From Actinomycetota bacterium (GTDB taxonomy: Bacteria > Actinomycetota > Thermoleophilia > Miltoncostaeales > Miltoncostaeaceae): a stretch of 64,000 bases of DNA. A program made the translations under genes and the position numbers. How positions within the stretch are numbered: the stretch's first letter is position 1; each line of letters starts with the position of its first letter. Location: the NCBI GenBank assembly GCA_016870155.1, contig VGCE01000007.1, positions 35,745-99,744 of the forward strand, given 5' to 3'. The notes beneath the pieces were generated by a model. That model was given only the letters and a program-made list of their open reading frames with translations, had not been told where the DNA came from and ran no database searches. Positions 1 to 6,743 of this stretch are shown piece by piece.

Positions 1-293
1 TCGTCGCCGTAGTCGGCCAGCACGCGCTGGAAGAAGTCGCGGGCGCGGTCGGTGCCGACCTCGGACGGGACCCCTGTGACAGGCACCGTTCCGGTGCCAG
101 TCACATCGTCGGGCAGGAACTCCTTCAGCAGGATCCGCCGCACCGAGTCGGGGCTTCGCGAGTAGCGGGCGAACAGCGCGCCCTTCACCGCCTCGGGCAG
201 GCCCCGCAGGGCGAACACCGGGCCCACGGGGTCGGTCACATAGGGCGCGACGCGCGCGCGCTCGTCCGCGCTGAGGTCGCCGCCGGGGGCCAT
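1..293 (-). CDS. ThyX-like (FAD-dependent thymidylate synthase-related) protein, partial
   Basis: The ATG is at 293 and the gene runs off the left edge, so only the first 97 codons are visible. The segments DPVGPVFALRGLPEAVKGAL and FARYSRSPDSVRRILLKEF match the N-terminal pattern of large actinobacterial ThyX-related proteins (family knowledge); the catalytic region lies outside the window, so activity cannot be judged. It is the last visible gene of a minus-strand operon and starts 4 nt after the stop of the preceding gene. A 29-nt near-perfect palindrome (76-104) sits in frame around codons 64-73 and encodes Val/Thr/Gly/Pro residues just before the conserved DFFQRVLADYGDD stretch. It could be a ThyX paralog without synthase activity. 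Confidence 0.55.
   Translation of the reverse strand, partial: MAPGGDLSADERARVAPYVTDPVGPVFALRGLPEAVKGALFARYSRSPDSVRRILLKEFLPDDVTGTGTVPVTGVPSEVGTDRARDFFQRVLADYGD
76..104. repeat. REP-like palindrome inside a coding sequence
   Basis: Thirteen-nt arms GTGACAGGCACCG and CGGTGCCAGTCAC are separated by 3 nt and pair at 12 of 13 positions. The core GTG(A/T)CAGGCAC is shared with the long palindrome at 56482-56537. It is translated in frame within the ThyX-like gene. Confidence 0.6.
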
Positions 294-297
294 GGCG

Positions 298-966
298 CTA
301 TCCGAGCTCGTCGGGCTCGCCCGGCAGGCCCAGCTCGCGGCGCCCCGCGAAGAGGTCGTTCAGGCGGTCACGCAGCTCCAGGTCGCCGTGGAAGCGGGCC
401 ACCACAGCCCACTCGTCGCCCAGCAGCAGCGGAACGCCCTCCACCTCGCGGTCATCGTCGGGAATGCCCTTGTCCACGTCGAGCGGGATCTCCGTCATGT
501 GGTGACCCGTGGAGTCAACATAGAAGTAGTCGTTGAGGCGATCGCGGATGTCCATGTCGGGGCAGGTCACGGCCATCTCGGCCCAGGCAGCCGCCAGCAG
601 GGCCACGTCGCCGCGCCGCATGCGCACCACCGCGCGCTCGTGGTCGTGGTCGCCGTGGGTGTACCACGAGATCTCCTCGGTGAGCCCGCCGTCCAGCTGC
701 TGCTCGAGCCGGTGGGAGACACCCTCGCGGATGAGCGACGCCCGGATGGCGAAGCTCTCGTCATCGGCGTCATCCGGCAGCGACACCCGGAAGACCTCCT
801 CGCCCTGCGCCGTGCCGCCGTAGCGGACGATGATCTCGGCCACCGTGCGCAGGGGGTCCTCGGCCTTGCCCTGCACGCGCTCGCCCGACGACTCGGCCTC
901 CGCGTAGCGAAACAGGCGACGGAACTCGCCCGCCGACATCGGCCCCACCTGCACCTCGATGCTCAC
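298..966 (-). CDS. Conserved-looking hypothetical protein, 222 aa
   Basis: I do not recognise this family. The protein is soluble and acidic with no signal peptide or membrane segment. It is rich in charged patches such as YTHGDHDHERAVVRMRRGD and has two similar RDRLND motifs (DIRDRLNDYFYVDS near the middle, ELRDRLNDLFAGRR near the end). The GTG start at 966 overlaps the rarA stop by 4 nt (GTGA), so it is probably translated with rarA. The ThyX-like gene follows after 4 nt. The context suggests DNA or nucleotide metabolism, but nothing in the sequence proves it. Confidence 0.6.
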   Translation of the reverse strand: MSIEVQVGPMSAGEFRRLFRYAEAESSGERVQGKAEDPLRTVAEIIVRYGGTAQGEEVFRVSLPDDADDESFAIRASLIREGVSHRLEQQLDGGLTEEISWYTHGDHDHERAVVRMRRGDVALLAAAWAEMAVTCPDMDIRDRLNDYFYVDSTGHHMTEIPLDVDKGIPDDDREVEGVPLLLGDEWAVVARFHGDLELRDRLNDLFAGRRELGLPGEPDELG

Positions 967-2297
967 CCGTCGTCCTCCCGGTCCGGTGACGGCGGCATGG
1001 TGTCAAACCCGTCGGCGCCCCGCGCCCGGGCGCGAAAGGCCGCAAGCCGCGCCGCGAGTTCGCCCTCGGGGCCCACCCCACCGGGCTCGTAGAAGCGCAC
1101 GTCCTCCATGCCCACGGGCATGCACGAGTCGCCGGTCACGCGCCCCGGCGCGCCGTGCGGGTTGACGTAGCCGGCGCCGTGGCCCAGGTTGCGGCGGTTG
1201 GTGGAGCTGGCGTCGCGAAGCGCGATGGGCGGCACCCGCGCGCCCTCGCCCTGCACCTGCGCGATCGCCGCGTCGATGCCCCGGTAGGCCGCATCGCTCT
1301 TGGGCGCGAGGGCCAGGTAGGTAGCCGCCTGCGCGAGGTTGATGCGCGCCTCGGGGAGCCCCACGAACTCCAGCGCGCGCGCGGCCGCCACGGCCACCTC
1401 GAGCGCCCGCGGGTCGGCGTTGCCGATGTCCTCGCTGGCGGCCACGATCATGCGGCGGGCGATGAACTTCGGGTCCTCGCCGCCCTCGAGCATGACGGCC
1501 ATCCAGTACAGCGCGGCGTCCGGGTCGCTGCCGCGAAGCGACTTGATGAAGGCCGAGATCACGTTGTAGTGCTGGTCGCCGTCCTTGTCGTACACCACGG
1601 CGCGGCCACCGGCGGCGCGCTCCACCACCGCGGAGGTCACGGGGCCGTCGCCGGCCAGCCCTGCCGAGGCCTCGAGCAGGTTGAGCGCGTACCGGGCGTC
1701 GCCCCCCGACATGCGCACGATCACCTCGCGCGCCTCGGGGTTCACCGTGACCGTTCCGGCCAGCCCGCGCTCATCGGCAATGGCGCGCTCCACGAGGGCG
1801 AGGATGTCCGCGGGCGCCAGTGCCTCCAACTGCAGCACGCGCATGCGCGACACCAGCGCGGCGTTCACCTCGTAGTAGGGGTTCTCGGTGGTAGCGCCGA
1901 CGAGTACCACGAGGCCGTCCTCCACGGCGGGCAGCAGGGCGTCCTGCTGGCTCTTGGTGAAGCGGTGGATCTCGTCGATGAAGAGCACGGTGCGCGTGCC
2001 CGCCGCCAGCCGGTCGCGCGCGCGCTGCATGACGGCCCGCACGTCGGCGAGCCCGGCCGACACGGCCGAGAGTTCCTCGAACTCGGCCCGCGTGCTCGTG
2101 GCCATTACTCGCGCGAGGGTCGTCTTGCCGGTGCCGGGCGGCCCGTAGAGGATGAGCGAGGGCACGTCGTCGTCGGCGATCGCCCGGCGCAGGAATCCCT
2201 CGGCGCCGAGGTGGTCGGCGTGGCCCGCCACCTCCTCGAGCGACGCCGGGCGCATGCGCGCGGCCAGGGGGCGCGCTCCGCTGAGCGCCCTCTCCAC
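963..2297 (-). CDS. rarA: Replication-associated recombination protein A (AAA+ ATPase, MgsA/RarA)
   Basis: This AAA+ ATPase acts at stalled replication forks, related to clamp-loader subunits. Seen: Walker [10 protein letters not shown] near residue 53, Walker [11 protein letters not shown], sensor GATTENP, then the C-terminal RarA tetramerisation region ([20 protein letters not shown]). Length (444 aa) fits the family. The given start is the GTG at 2297, the first standard start in frame. However, the in-frame sequence upstream reads LTNAPDLFGDA, and actinobacterial RarA proteins commonly begin with a DLF-type segment before PLAARMRP. That favours a CTG start at 2330, which would overlap the upstream stop as CTGA. 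It lies in a minus-strand operon with a zinc-ribbon protein upstream and the 222-aa protein downstream. Confidence 0.93.
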   Translation of the reverse strand: MERALSGARPLAARMRPASLEEVAGHADHLGAEGFLRRAIADDDVPSLILYGPPGTGKTTLARVMATSTRAEFEELSAVSAGLADVRAVMQRARDRLAAGTRTVLFIDEIHRFTKSQQDALLPAVEDGLVVLVGATTENPYYEVNAALVSRMRVLQLEALAPADILALVERAIADERGLAGTVTVNPEAREVIVRMSGGDARYALNLLEASAGLAGDGPVTSAVVERAAGGRAVVYDKDGDQHYNVISAFIKSLRGSDPDAALYWMAVMLEGGEDPKFIARRMIVAASEDIGNADPRALEVAVAAARALEFVGLPEARINLAQAATYLALAPKSDAAYRGIDAAIAQVQGEGARVPPIALRDASSTNRRNLGHGAGYVNPHGAPGRVTGDSCMPVGMEDVRFYEPGGVGPEGELAARLAAFRARARGADGFDTMPPSPDREDDG

Positions 2298-2326
2298 GGC
2301 ATCGCCGAACAGGTCGGGAGCGTTGG

Positions 2327-2635
2327 TCAGGGCTGTCCCCCGCCCGCGTCGTCCCCGGCGAGGTCCTCGGGGCGCACCTCATCGGGAAGGGGCTCGCCCG
2401 GGTTGGCCCGCATCCATGACACGCGCAGGAAGAGGTCGCGGTCGGTGATGTCCGGATCGAGGTCGAAGCCGGTCATGCACAGCGGGCACAGCGTGGCGTT
2501 GGCGAACTCCGGGATTCCGTCCTGGTCGGTCTTGCCGCTGGGGAACAGCACGAGGTCGCCCCAGCACTCGGGCGTGAGGCACCGCACCCGGGCGTCGGGG
2601 TTGACGAACTTGCTCTTCGGGATGGTGTCTGACAT
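2327..2635 (-). CDS. Small cysteine-rich (zinc-ribbon-like) protein, 102 aa
   Basis: Four cysteines lie in two pairs (RCLTPECWG and LCPLC), a spacing suited to binding one zinc. The rest is hydrophilic with an acidic, glycine-rich C terminus. There is no signal peptide, so it is cytoplasmic. The ATG at 2635 is the first gene of the minus-strand rarA operon, and its TGA at 2327-2329 overlaps a candidate CTG start for rarA. Function unknown; the context suggests a nucleic-acid or replication accessory role, which is inference only. Confidence 0.7.
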   Translation of the reverse strand: MSDTIPKSKFVNPDARVRCLTPECWGDLVLFPSGKTDQDGIPEFANATLCPLCMTGFDLDPDITDRDLFLRVSWMRANPGEPLPDEVRPEDLAGDDAGGGQP

Positions 2636-2720
2636 GCCGGTCGCCCCTCCATGCGGCCATTCGCCCGGTATGGTCGGCAGCGCTCAGGAGTCCCGAGGTT
2701 ACGCCCTCGGCGACCCTCTC

Positions 2721-2751
2721 GGGCTAATTGCTACTATTGCCCTAGGTTTTT
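2721..2751 (+). promoter_or_regulatory. Candidate extended -10 promoter and/or leader hairpin of the cysteine operon
   Basis: The AT-richer gap before 2783 contains TGCTACTAT (2729-2737), which fits an extended -10 (TGnTANNNT). The same bases fall in a possible hairpin (GGGC-t-AAT, 2721-2728, with ATTGCCC, 2736-2742) followed by GGTTTTTC. The two readings compete: a promoter starting near 2744, or a terminator-like leader element. Confidence 0.35.
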
Positions 2752-2782
2752 CAGGGAAACGAGTAAAGAGGCGAATAACCCC

Positions 2783-3973
2783 ATGTCCCCGAGCTACCAG
2801 GACCTCCTCGCGACGGCACGCGAGGTCATCCCCGAGGTGGAGCCCTCCGAGGTCGCCCCACGGGTGCAGGCCGGCGACGGCCCCCTCGTCATTGACGTCC
2901 GCGAGACCGCGGAATGGGACCAGGGCCACCTGCCCGGCGCGGTGCACATCCCGCGGGGGTTCCTCGAAAGCCGCGTCGCGGGCGCCGCGGGCAACCTCGA
3001 GCAGGAGCTGCTCATCTCGTGCGCCAGCGGCCAGCGCTCGCTGCTCGCCGCCAAGACGCTCGCCGACATGGGTTACTCCAACGTCACCAGCCTCGCCGGC
3101 GGCTTCGCCCGCTGGAAGCAGAACAACTACCCCGTCGAGGTGCCGCGAACCCTCAGCCCGGCACAGCGCTCGCGCTACTCGCGCCATGTTTTGATCCCCG
3201 AGGTGGGGGAGGAGGGCCAGCTCACGCTGCTCGACAGCAAGGCCCTGCTCATCGGCGCCGGCGGCCTGGGCTCGCCCGCCGCCTACTACCTGGCCGCGGC
3301 CGGCGTGGGCACCATCGGGCTGGTGGACGACGACGAGGTGGACGAGAGCAACCTGCAGCGGCAGATCATCCACACCACCGAGCGCGTCGGCATGAACAAG
3401 GGCGAGAGCGCCCGCGAGGCCATCCGGGCGCTCAACCCCGAGGTGCAGGTGAACGTGCATCCCTTCCGCGTGAACCGCGACAACGTGCTCGACCTGCTCG
3501 AGGAGTACGACGTGGTGGTGGACGGCGCCGACAACTTCCCCACGCGCTACCTGCTGGCCGATGCCTCGCTCATGACCCGTACCCCGCTGGTGCACGCGAG
3601 CATCCTGCGGTTCGAGGGCCACGCGTCGGTGTTCAACCCGTACGAGGGTCCGTGCTACCGGTGCCTGTTCCCCGAGCCGCCGCCGCCCGACCTCGCGCCC
3701 TCGTGCGGCGAGGCCGGCGTGCTCGGCGTGCTGTGCGGCGTGATGGGGAACATCCAGGCCACAGAGGCCATCAAGGTGCTGCTGGGAATGGGCGACACCC
3801 TCGCGGGCCGCCTGCTCATCTACGATGCCCTGGGCATGACCTTCACCGAGCTCAAGGTGCGGCGCGACCCCGACTGCCCGTCGTGCGGTCCTAATGCCGA
3901 CCTGCAGTTGCGTGACTACGAGGCCTGGTGCGCCGGCATGGGCAGCCACGACCACGTCGGTGCCGCCGCGTGA
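2783..3973 (+). CDS. Rhodanese-MoeB/ThiF fusion: E1-like sulfur carrier protein adenylyltransferase/sulfurtransferase
   Basis: Predicted to adenylate the C terminus of the sulfur carrier encoded next (CysO type) and pass sulfur to it. Residues about 15-115 are a rhodanese domain with catalytic Cys80 in CASGQRS. From about 125 onward is the ThiF/MoeB fold with nucleotide motif GAGGLG (158-163), the DNFPTRY segment and two zinc CxxC pairs (CYRC, CPSC). The start is the ATG at 2783 just after AAAGAGG; longer in-frame extensions cross a low-GC promoter-like gap. The rhodanese is N-terminal, whereas MoeZ and MOCS3 carry it at the C terminus. The next gene starts inside this stop codon (GTGA), so the operon is translationally coupled. 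Confidence 0.9.
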   Translation: MSPSYQDLLATAREVIPEVEPSEVAPRVQAGDGPLVIDVRETAEWDQGHLPGAVHIPRGFLESRVAGAAGNLEQELLISCASGQRSLLAAKTLADMGYSNVTSLAGGFARWKQNNYPVEVPRTLSPAQRSRYSRHVLIPEVGEEGQLTLLDSKALLIGAGGLGSPAAYYLAAAGVGTIGLVDDDEVDESNLQRQIIHTTERVGMNKGESAREAIRALNPEVQVNVHPFRVNRDNVLDLLEEYDVVVDGADNFPTRYLLADASLMTRTPLVHASILRFEGHASVFNPYEGPCYRCLFPEPPPPDLAPSCGEAGVLGVLCGVMGNIQATEAIKVLLGMGDTLAGRLLIYDALGMTFTELKVRRDPDCPSCGPNADLQLRDYEAWCAGMGSHDHVGAAA

Positions 3974-4248
3974 GCACCGTGAAGATCCCTCCGGTGCTCA
4001 GGCAGGCCGTGGGCGGCGAGCGCACCGTCGATGTGTCGGGCGCCACGGTGGGGGAGGTGCTCACCAACCTGTGCGACCAGCACCCGGCCGTGGGGGCGCA
4101 GATCCTCACGCCCGGCGGCGAGCTGCACAAGTACGTGAACGTCTACGTGAACGACGAGGACGCCCGACTGCTCGAGTGGACCGACACCCCGGTGGGTGCT
4201 GGCGACACCCTGATGATCCTCCCCGCCATGGCGGGAGGTGCCTCATGA
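3970..4248 (+). CDS. cysO: MoaD/ThiS-family sulfur carrier protein (CysO-like)
   Basis: This 92-aa beta-grasp protein should carry sulfur as a C-terminal thiocarboxylate for cysteine synthesis by the next gene product. It has the family's N-terminal strand pattern, a central ILTPGGELHKYVNVYVNDED segment and the C-terminal LMILPAMAGG motif. The ORF does not stop at GG but continues with Ala-Ser, so the carrier is made as a precursor needing removal of two residues. The JAMM protease two genes downstream fits that job. The GTG start overlaps the MoeB stop, and its own stop overlaps the CysM ATG (ATGA). Confidence 0.87.
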   Translation: MSTVKIPPVLRQAVGGERTVDVSGATVGEVLTNLCDQHPAVGAQILTPGGELHKYVNVYVNDEDARLLEWTDTPVGAGDTLMILPAMAGGAS

Positions 4249-5210
4249 GCCGCACCGGCCTGGAGGCCCCGCCGCAGGAGGTGTCGGAGGACATCGTGGC
4301 GTCCATCGGCGAGACGCCGCTCATCGATGTCTCGAGCCTGTCGCCCAACCCCGACGTGCGGATCCTCGCGAAGATGGAGAGCCACAACCCCACGGGCTCG
4401 ATCAAGGACCGCACCGCCAAGAGCCTCATCGACGACGCCGAGGAGCGCGGGATCATCCGCCCCGGCGACACCATCATGGAGCCGACGTCGGGCAACACGG
4501 GAATCTCGCTGGCCATGATCTCCCGGGTGCGCGGCTACAAGCTGGTGGCCGTGATGCCCGACAACGTCACCGAGGAGCGCCGGCGCCTGCTGCAGATCTA
4601 CGGCGCCGAGATCGTGGAGAGCCCGGGCGAGACCGGATCGAACGGGTCGGTGGAGATGGCCACGCGGCTGTCGGAGCAGGAGGGCATCCCGATGCTCTTC
4701 CAGTACGGCAACCCGGCCAACCCGCGCGCCCACTACGAGGGCACGGCCGCCGAGATCGTGCGCGACTGCCCCGAGATCGACGTGTTCGTGGCGGGCCTGG
4801 GCACGGGCGGCACGCTCATGGGGTCGTCGCGCCGGTTCAAGGAGCATCGCGAGGACATCCAGATCATCGCGTGCGAGCCCATGCAGGGCGACCCGGTGAG
4901 CGGCCTGCGCAGCCTCGACGACGGCTTCATCCCGCCCATCCTCGACCTCTCGCAGCTCGACCGGAAGCTGCTCGTCGAGAACATGGACGCCATCGTGATG
5001 ACCCGCCGGCTGGCCGACGAGCACGGAATCTTCGCGGGGGTGTCCAGCGGCGCGGTATTCCACACCTGCGCGCGCGTGGCCACGGGCATGGACCAGGGCA
5101 CGATCGTGGGCATCGTCTGCGACGGGGGCTGGAAGTACCTCTCGGCGGGCATCTGGACCGACGAGATCGAGGCCGTCGAGGAGACCCTCGACAACGGCGT
5201 CTTCTGGTAG
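4245..5210 (+). CDS. cysM: Cysteine synthase, CysO-dependent O-phosphoserine sulfhydrylase type
   Basis: PLP enzyme of the beta-substituting fold type II family, 321 aa. Seen: Schiff-base Lys54 in GSIKDR, the substrate loop TSGNTG (81-86), the phosphate-binding GTGGT loop and the C-terminal CDGGWKYLSAGIW region. Location between cysO and mec matches Mycobacterium tuberculosis cysO-cysM-mec, where the acceptor is O-phosphoserine and sulfur comes from CysO thiocarboxylate (established for that system). SerC for O-phosphoserine is encoded in this same window at 45.1-46.2 kb. Cystathionine synthase or ordinary CysK activity is less likely given the context. Confidence 0.93.
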   Translation: MSRTGLEAPPQEVSEDIVASIGETPLIDVSSLSPNPDVRILAKMESHNPTGSIKDRTAKSLIDDAEERGIIRPGDTIMEPTSGNTGISLAMISRVRGYKLVAVMPDNVTEERRRLLQIYGAEIVESPGETGSNGSVEMATRLSEQEGIPMLFQYGNPANPRAHYEGTAAEIVRDCPEIDVFVAGLGTGGTLMGSSRRFKEHREDIQIIACEPMQGDPVSGLRSLDDGFIPPILDLSQLDRKLLVENMDAIVMTRRLADEHGIFAGVSSGAVFHTCARVATGMDQGTIVGIVCDGGWKYLSAGIWTDEIEAVEETLDNGVFW

Positions 5211-5223
5211 CCGCACCGCAGCC

Positions 5224-5634
5224 GTGAAGATCCCCGAGGCGCTGGCCGAGCAGGTGATCGCGCACGCCCGCGCGGAGTTCCCCAACGAGTGCTGCGGCCT
5301 CATCGCGGGCCACGGCGACATCGCCACCCGCGTGCTGCCCGCCACCAACGCCGAGGGCACGCCCTTCATGTACGTGATGGACCCGCGCGAGCAGATGCAG
5401 CTGATGGACGCCATCGACGACGTCGGCGAGGACCTGGTGGCCATTTACCACTCGCACACCCGGTCGGCCGCGTACCCATCGACGACCGACGTGGACCTGG
5501 CGTTCTTCGACCAGCCGCTCTACGTCATCGTGTCGCTGCAGGATGACCAGCAGCCGGTGATCCGTGCCTTCCGCCTGGCGCGCTCGGCGCCGGAGGGCGA
5601 GCAGATCACCGAGGAGCCGGTCGAGATCGCCTAG
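5224..5634 (+). CDS. mec: JAMM/MPN+ metalloprotease (Mec-like), CysO processing
   Basis: A 136-aa zinc metallopeptidase with the complete JAMM signature: Glu22 in NECCGL, then His76-Ser-His78, seven residues, Ser86 and Asp89 (HSHTRSAAYPSTTD). In M. tuberculosis, Mec hydrolyses the CysO-cysteine adduct to release cysteine; related JAMM proteins also trim residues after the GG of carrier precursors. Both activities would be useful here because CysO ends GG-Ala-Ser. The GTG start at 5224 is 13 nt after cysM. Its stop shares the palindrome CTAG with the stop of the convergent carbonic anhydrase. Confidence 0.92.
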   Translation: MKIPEALAEQVIAHARAEFPNECCGLIAGHGDIATRVLPATNAEGTPFMYVMDPREQMQLMDAIDDVGEDLVAIYHSHTRSAAYPSTTDVDLAFFDQPLYVIVSLQDDQQPVIRAFRLARSAPEGEQITEEPVEIA

Positions 5635-6125
5635 GCCTCCACCTCGGCGATCCTGCCGGTCTTCACGTCGTAGATGAACCCCCGCACGCTGTCGGTGTAG
5701 GGGATGAAGGGGCTGGTGCGCACCCTGCGCATTGACATGCGCAGGTCCTCCTCGGTGTCGGCGAAGGTCTCGACGGCCCAGGTGGGGCGGATACCCGTCT
5801 CGTTGTGCAGCGAGCGCAGCAGCTCGTCGTCGGTGAACCGCAGCATTCCGCAGTCGGTGTGGTGGATGAGGATGATCTCGCGCGTGCCCAGGAACCTCTG
5901 CGAGATGACCAGCGAGCGGATCATGTCGTCGGTCACGGTGCCGCCGGCGTTGCGCATGAAGTGCGCCTCGCCCGGGCGCAGGCCGAGCAGGGCCGGGGGG
6001 TCCAGGCGGGAGTCCATGCAGGCGACCACGGCCAGCCTGAGCGTGGGTTCCACGCCCAGGTCGCCCTGCGTGAACGACGCGGCCCATTCCTCGGAGTGCC
6101 GCAGCAGGTCATCGGTGGCGCTCAT
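5631..6125 (-). CDS. Beta-class carbonic anhydrase (Rv1284-like)
   Basis: Interconverts CO2 and bicarbonate in the cytoplasm. Zinc and catalytic residues are in place: Cys36, Asp38 and Arg40 in CMDSR, and His89/Cys92 in HHTDCG. The 164-aa length and segments such as RNAGGTVTDDMIRSL and LGTREIILIHHTDCGM closely resemble M. tuberculosis Rv1284 from memory. A broken SbtA-type bicarbonate transporter lies 28 nt upstream on the same strand, implying an ancestral transporter-anhydrase operon. It overlaps mec tail to tail by 4 nt. Confidence 0.94.
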   Translation of the reverse strand: MSATDDLLRHSEEWAASFTQGDLGVEPTLRLAVVACMDSRLDPPALLGLRPGEAHFMRNAGGTVTDDMIRSLVISQRFLGTREIILIHHTDCGMLRFTDDELLRSLHNETGIRPTWAVETFADTEEDLRMSMRRVRTSPFIPYTDSVRGFIYDVKTGRIAEVEA

Positions 6126-6153
6126 GCCTCAATAATGCATTCTTTGCGCGGCG

Positions 6154-6734
6154 CTAGCCGCCCACGGCCTGCGCGAACCAGTGGAAGAGGGGTATCCCCA
6201 CGATGAGGTTGAAGGGGAAGGTGACGCCCAGCGCAGCGGTGAGGTAGAGCGCCGGGTCGGCGTCGGGCAGCGCGATGCGCACCGCCGCCGGTGCCGCGAT
6301 GTACGACGCGCTCGTGGCCACGACGCCCAGCACCGCGGCCCCGCCGATGGACAGCCCCGCCGCGTTGCCGAGCAGCACCCCGAGCGAGCCGTTGATGAGG
6401 GGCACCACGATGCCCACCACCAACAGGCGCGAGCCGTACTGGCGCAGCCCGGTCGCCCGGCGCACCACGGTGACGCCGAGGTCGATGAGGAAGAGCGTGA
6501 GCGCGCCGAAGAAGAGGTCGTTGAAGAAATGGTCCACCAGCTCCATGCGCTGCGAGCTGGCGATCCACCCGATGAGAAGGCCCCCGGCGAGCAGCACGAT
6601 GCTGCGCCCGCGCAGGGCCCCGCGCAGCGCGCCGGTCCAGCCCTGGCGCGCCTGCTGACCTGGTCGGCGGCGAGGATGAACGCCAAGATCGCCGGCGACG
6701 CGAGGGTGCTGGCCAGCAGATCCATCGAAGACAC
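6154..6734 (-). pseudogene. Degraded SbtA-family sodium-dependent bicarbonate transporter
   Basis: SbtA proteins are usually 300-370 aa; this locus holds under 195 codons and needs a frame change. From the GTG at 6734 one frame reads MSSMDLLASTLASPAILAFI, a typical SbtA first helix. After roughly 25-30 codons another frame gives the C-terminal half (from about 6650 to 6154), with the family features GGLLIGW, FGALTLFLIDLG, VPLINGSLGVLLG and SASYIAAPAAVRIALPDADP. The middle membrane segments are missing. It looks like an internal deletion plus frameshift rather than a single sequencing error. The C-terminal half from the GTG at 6597 could still be translated as a 147-aa fragment. Confidence 0.65.
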
Positions 6735-6743
6735 GCGCGCAGG

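Noticed and set aside
1155..3194. 679-aa plus-strand open frame
   Set aside because: It is antisense to rarA and the zinc-ribbon gene, with Arg/His/Gly-rich composition typical of shadow frames in GC-rich DNA.
6154..6597. 147-aa membrane protein as an intact gene
   Set aside because: It matches only the C-terminal half of SbtA and the first helix is found in another frame upstream; treated as a pseudogene.
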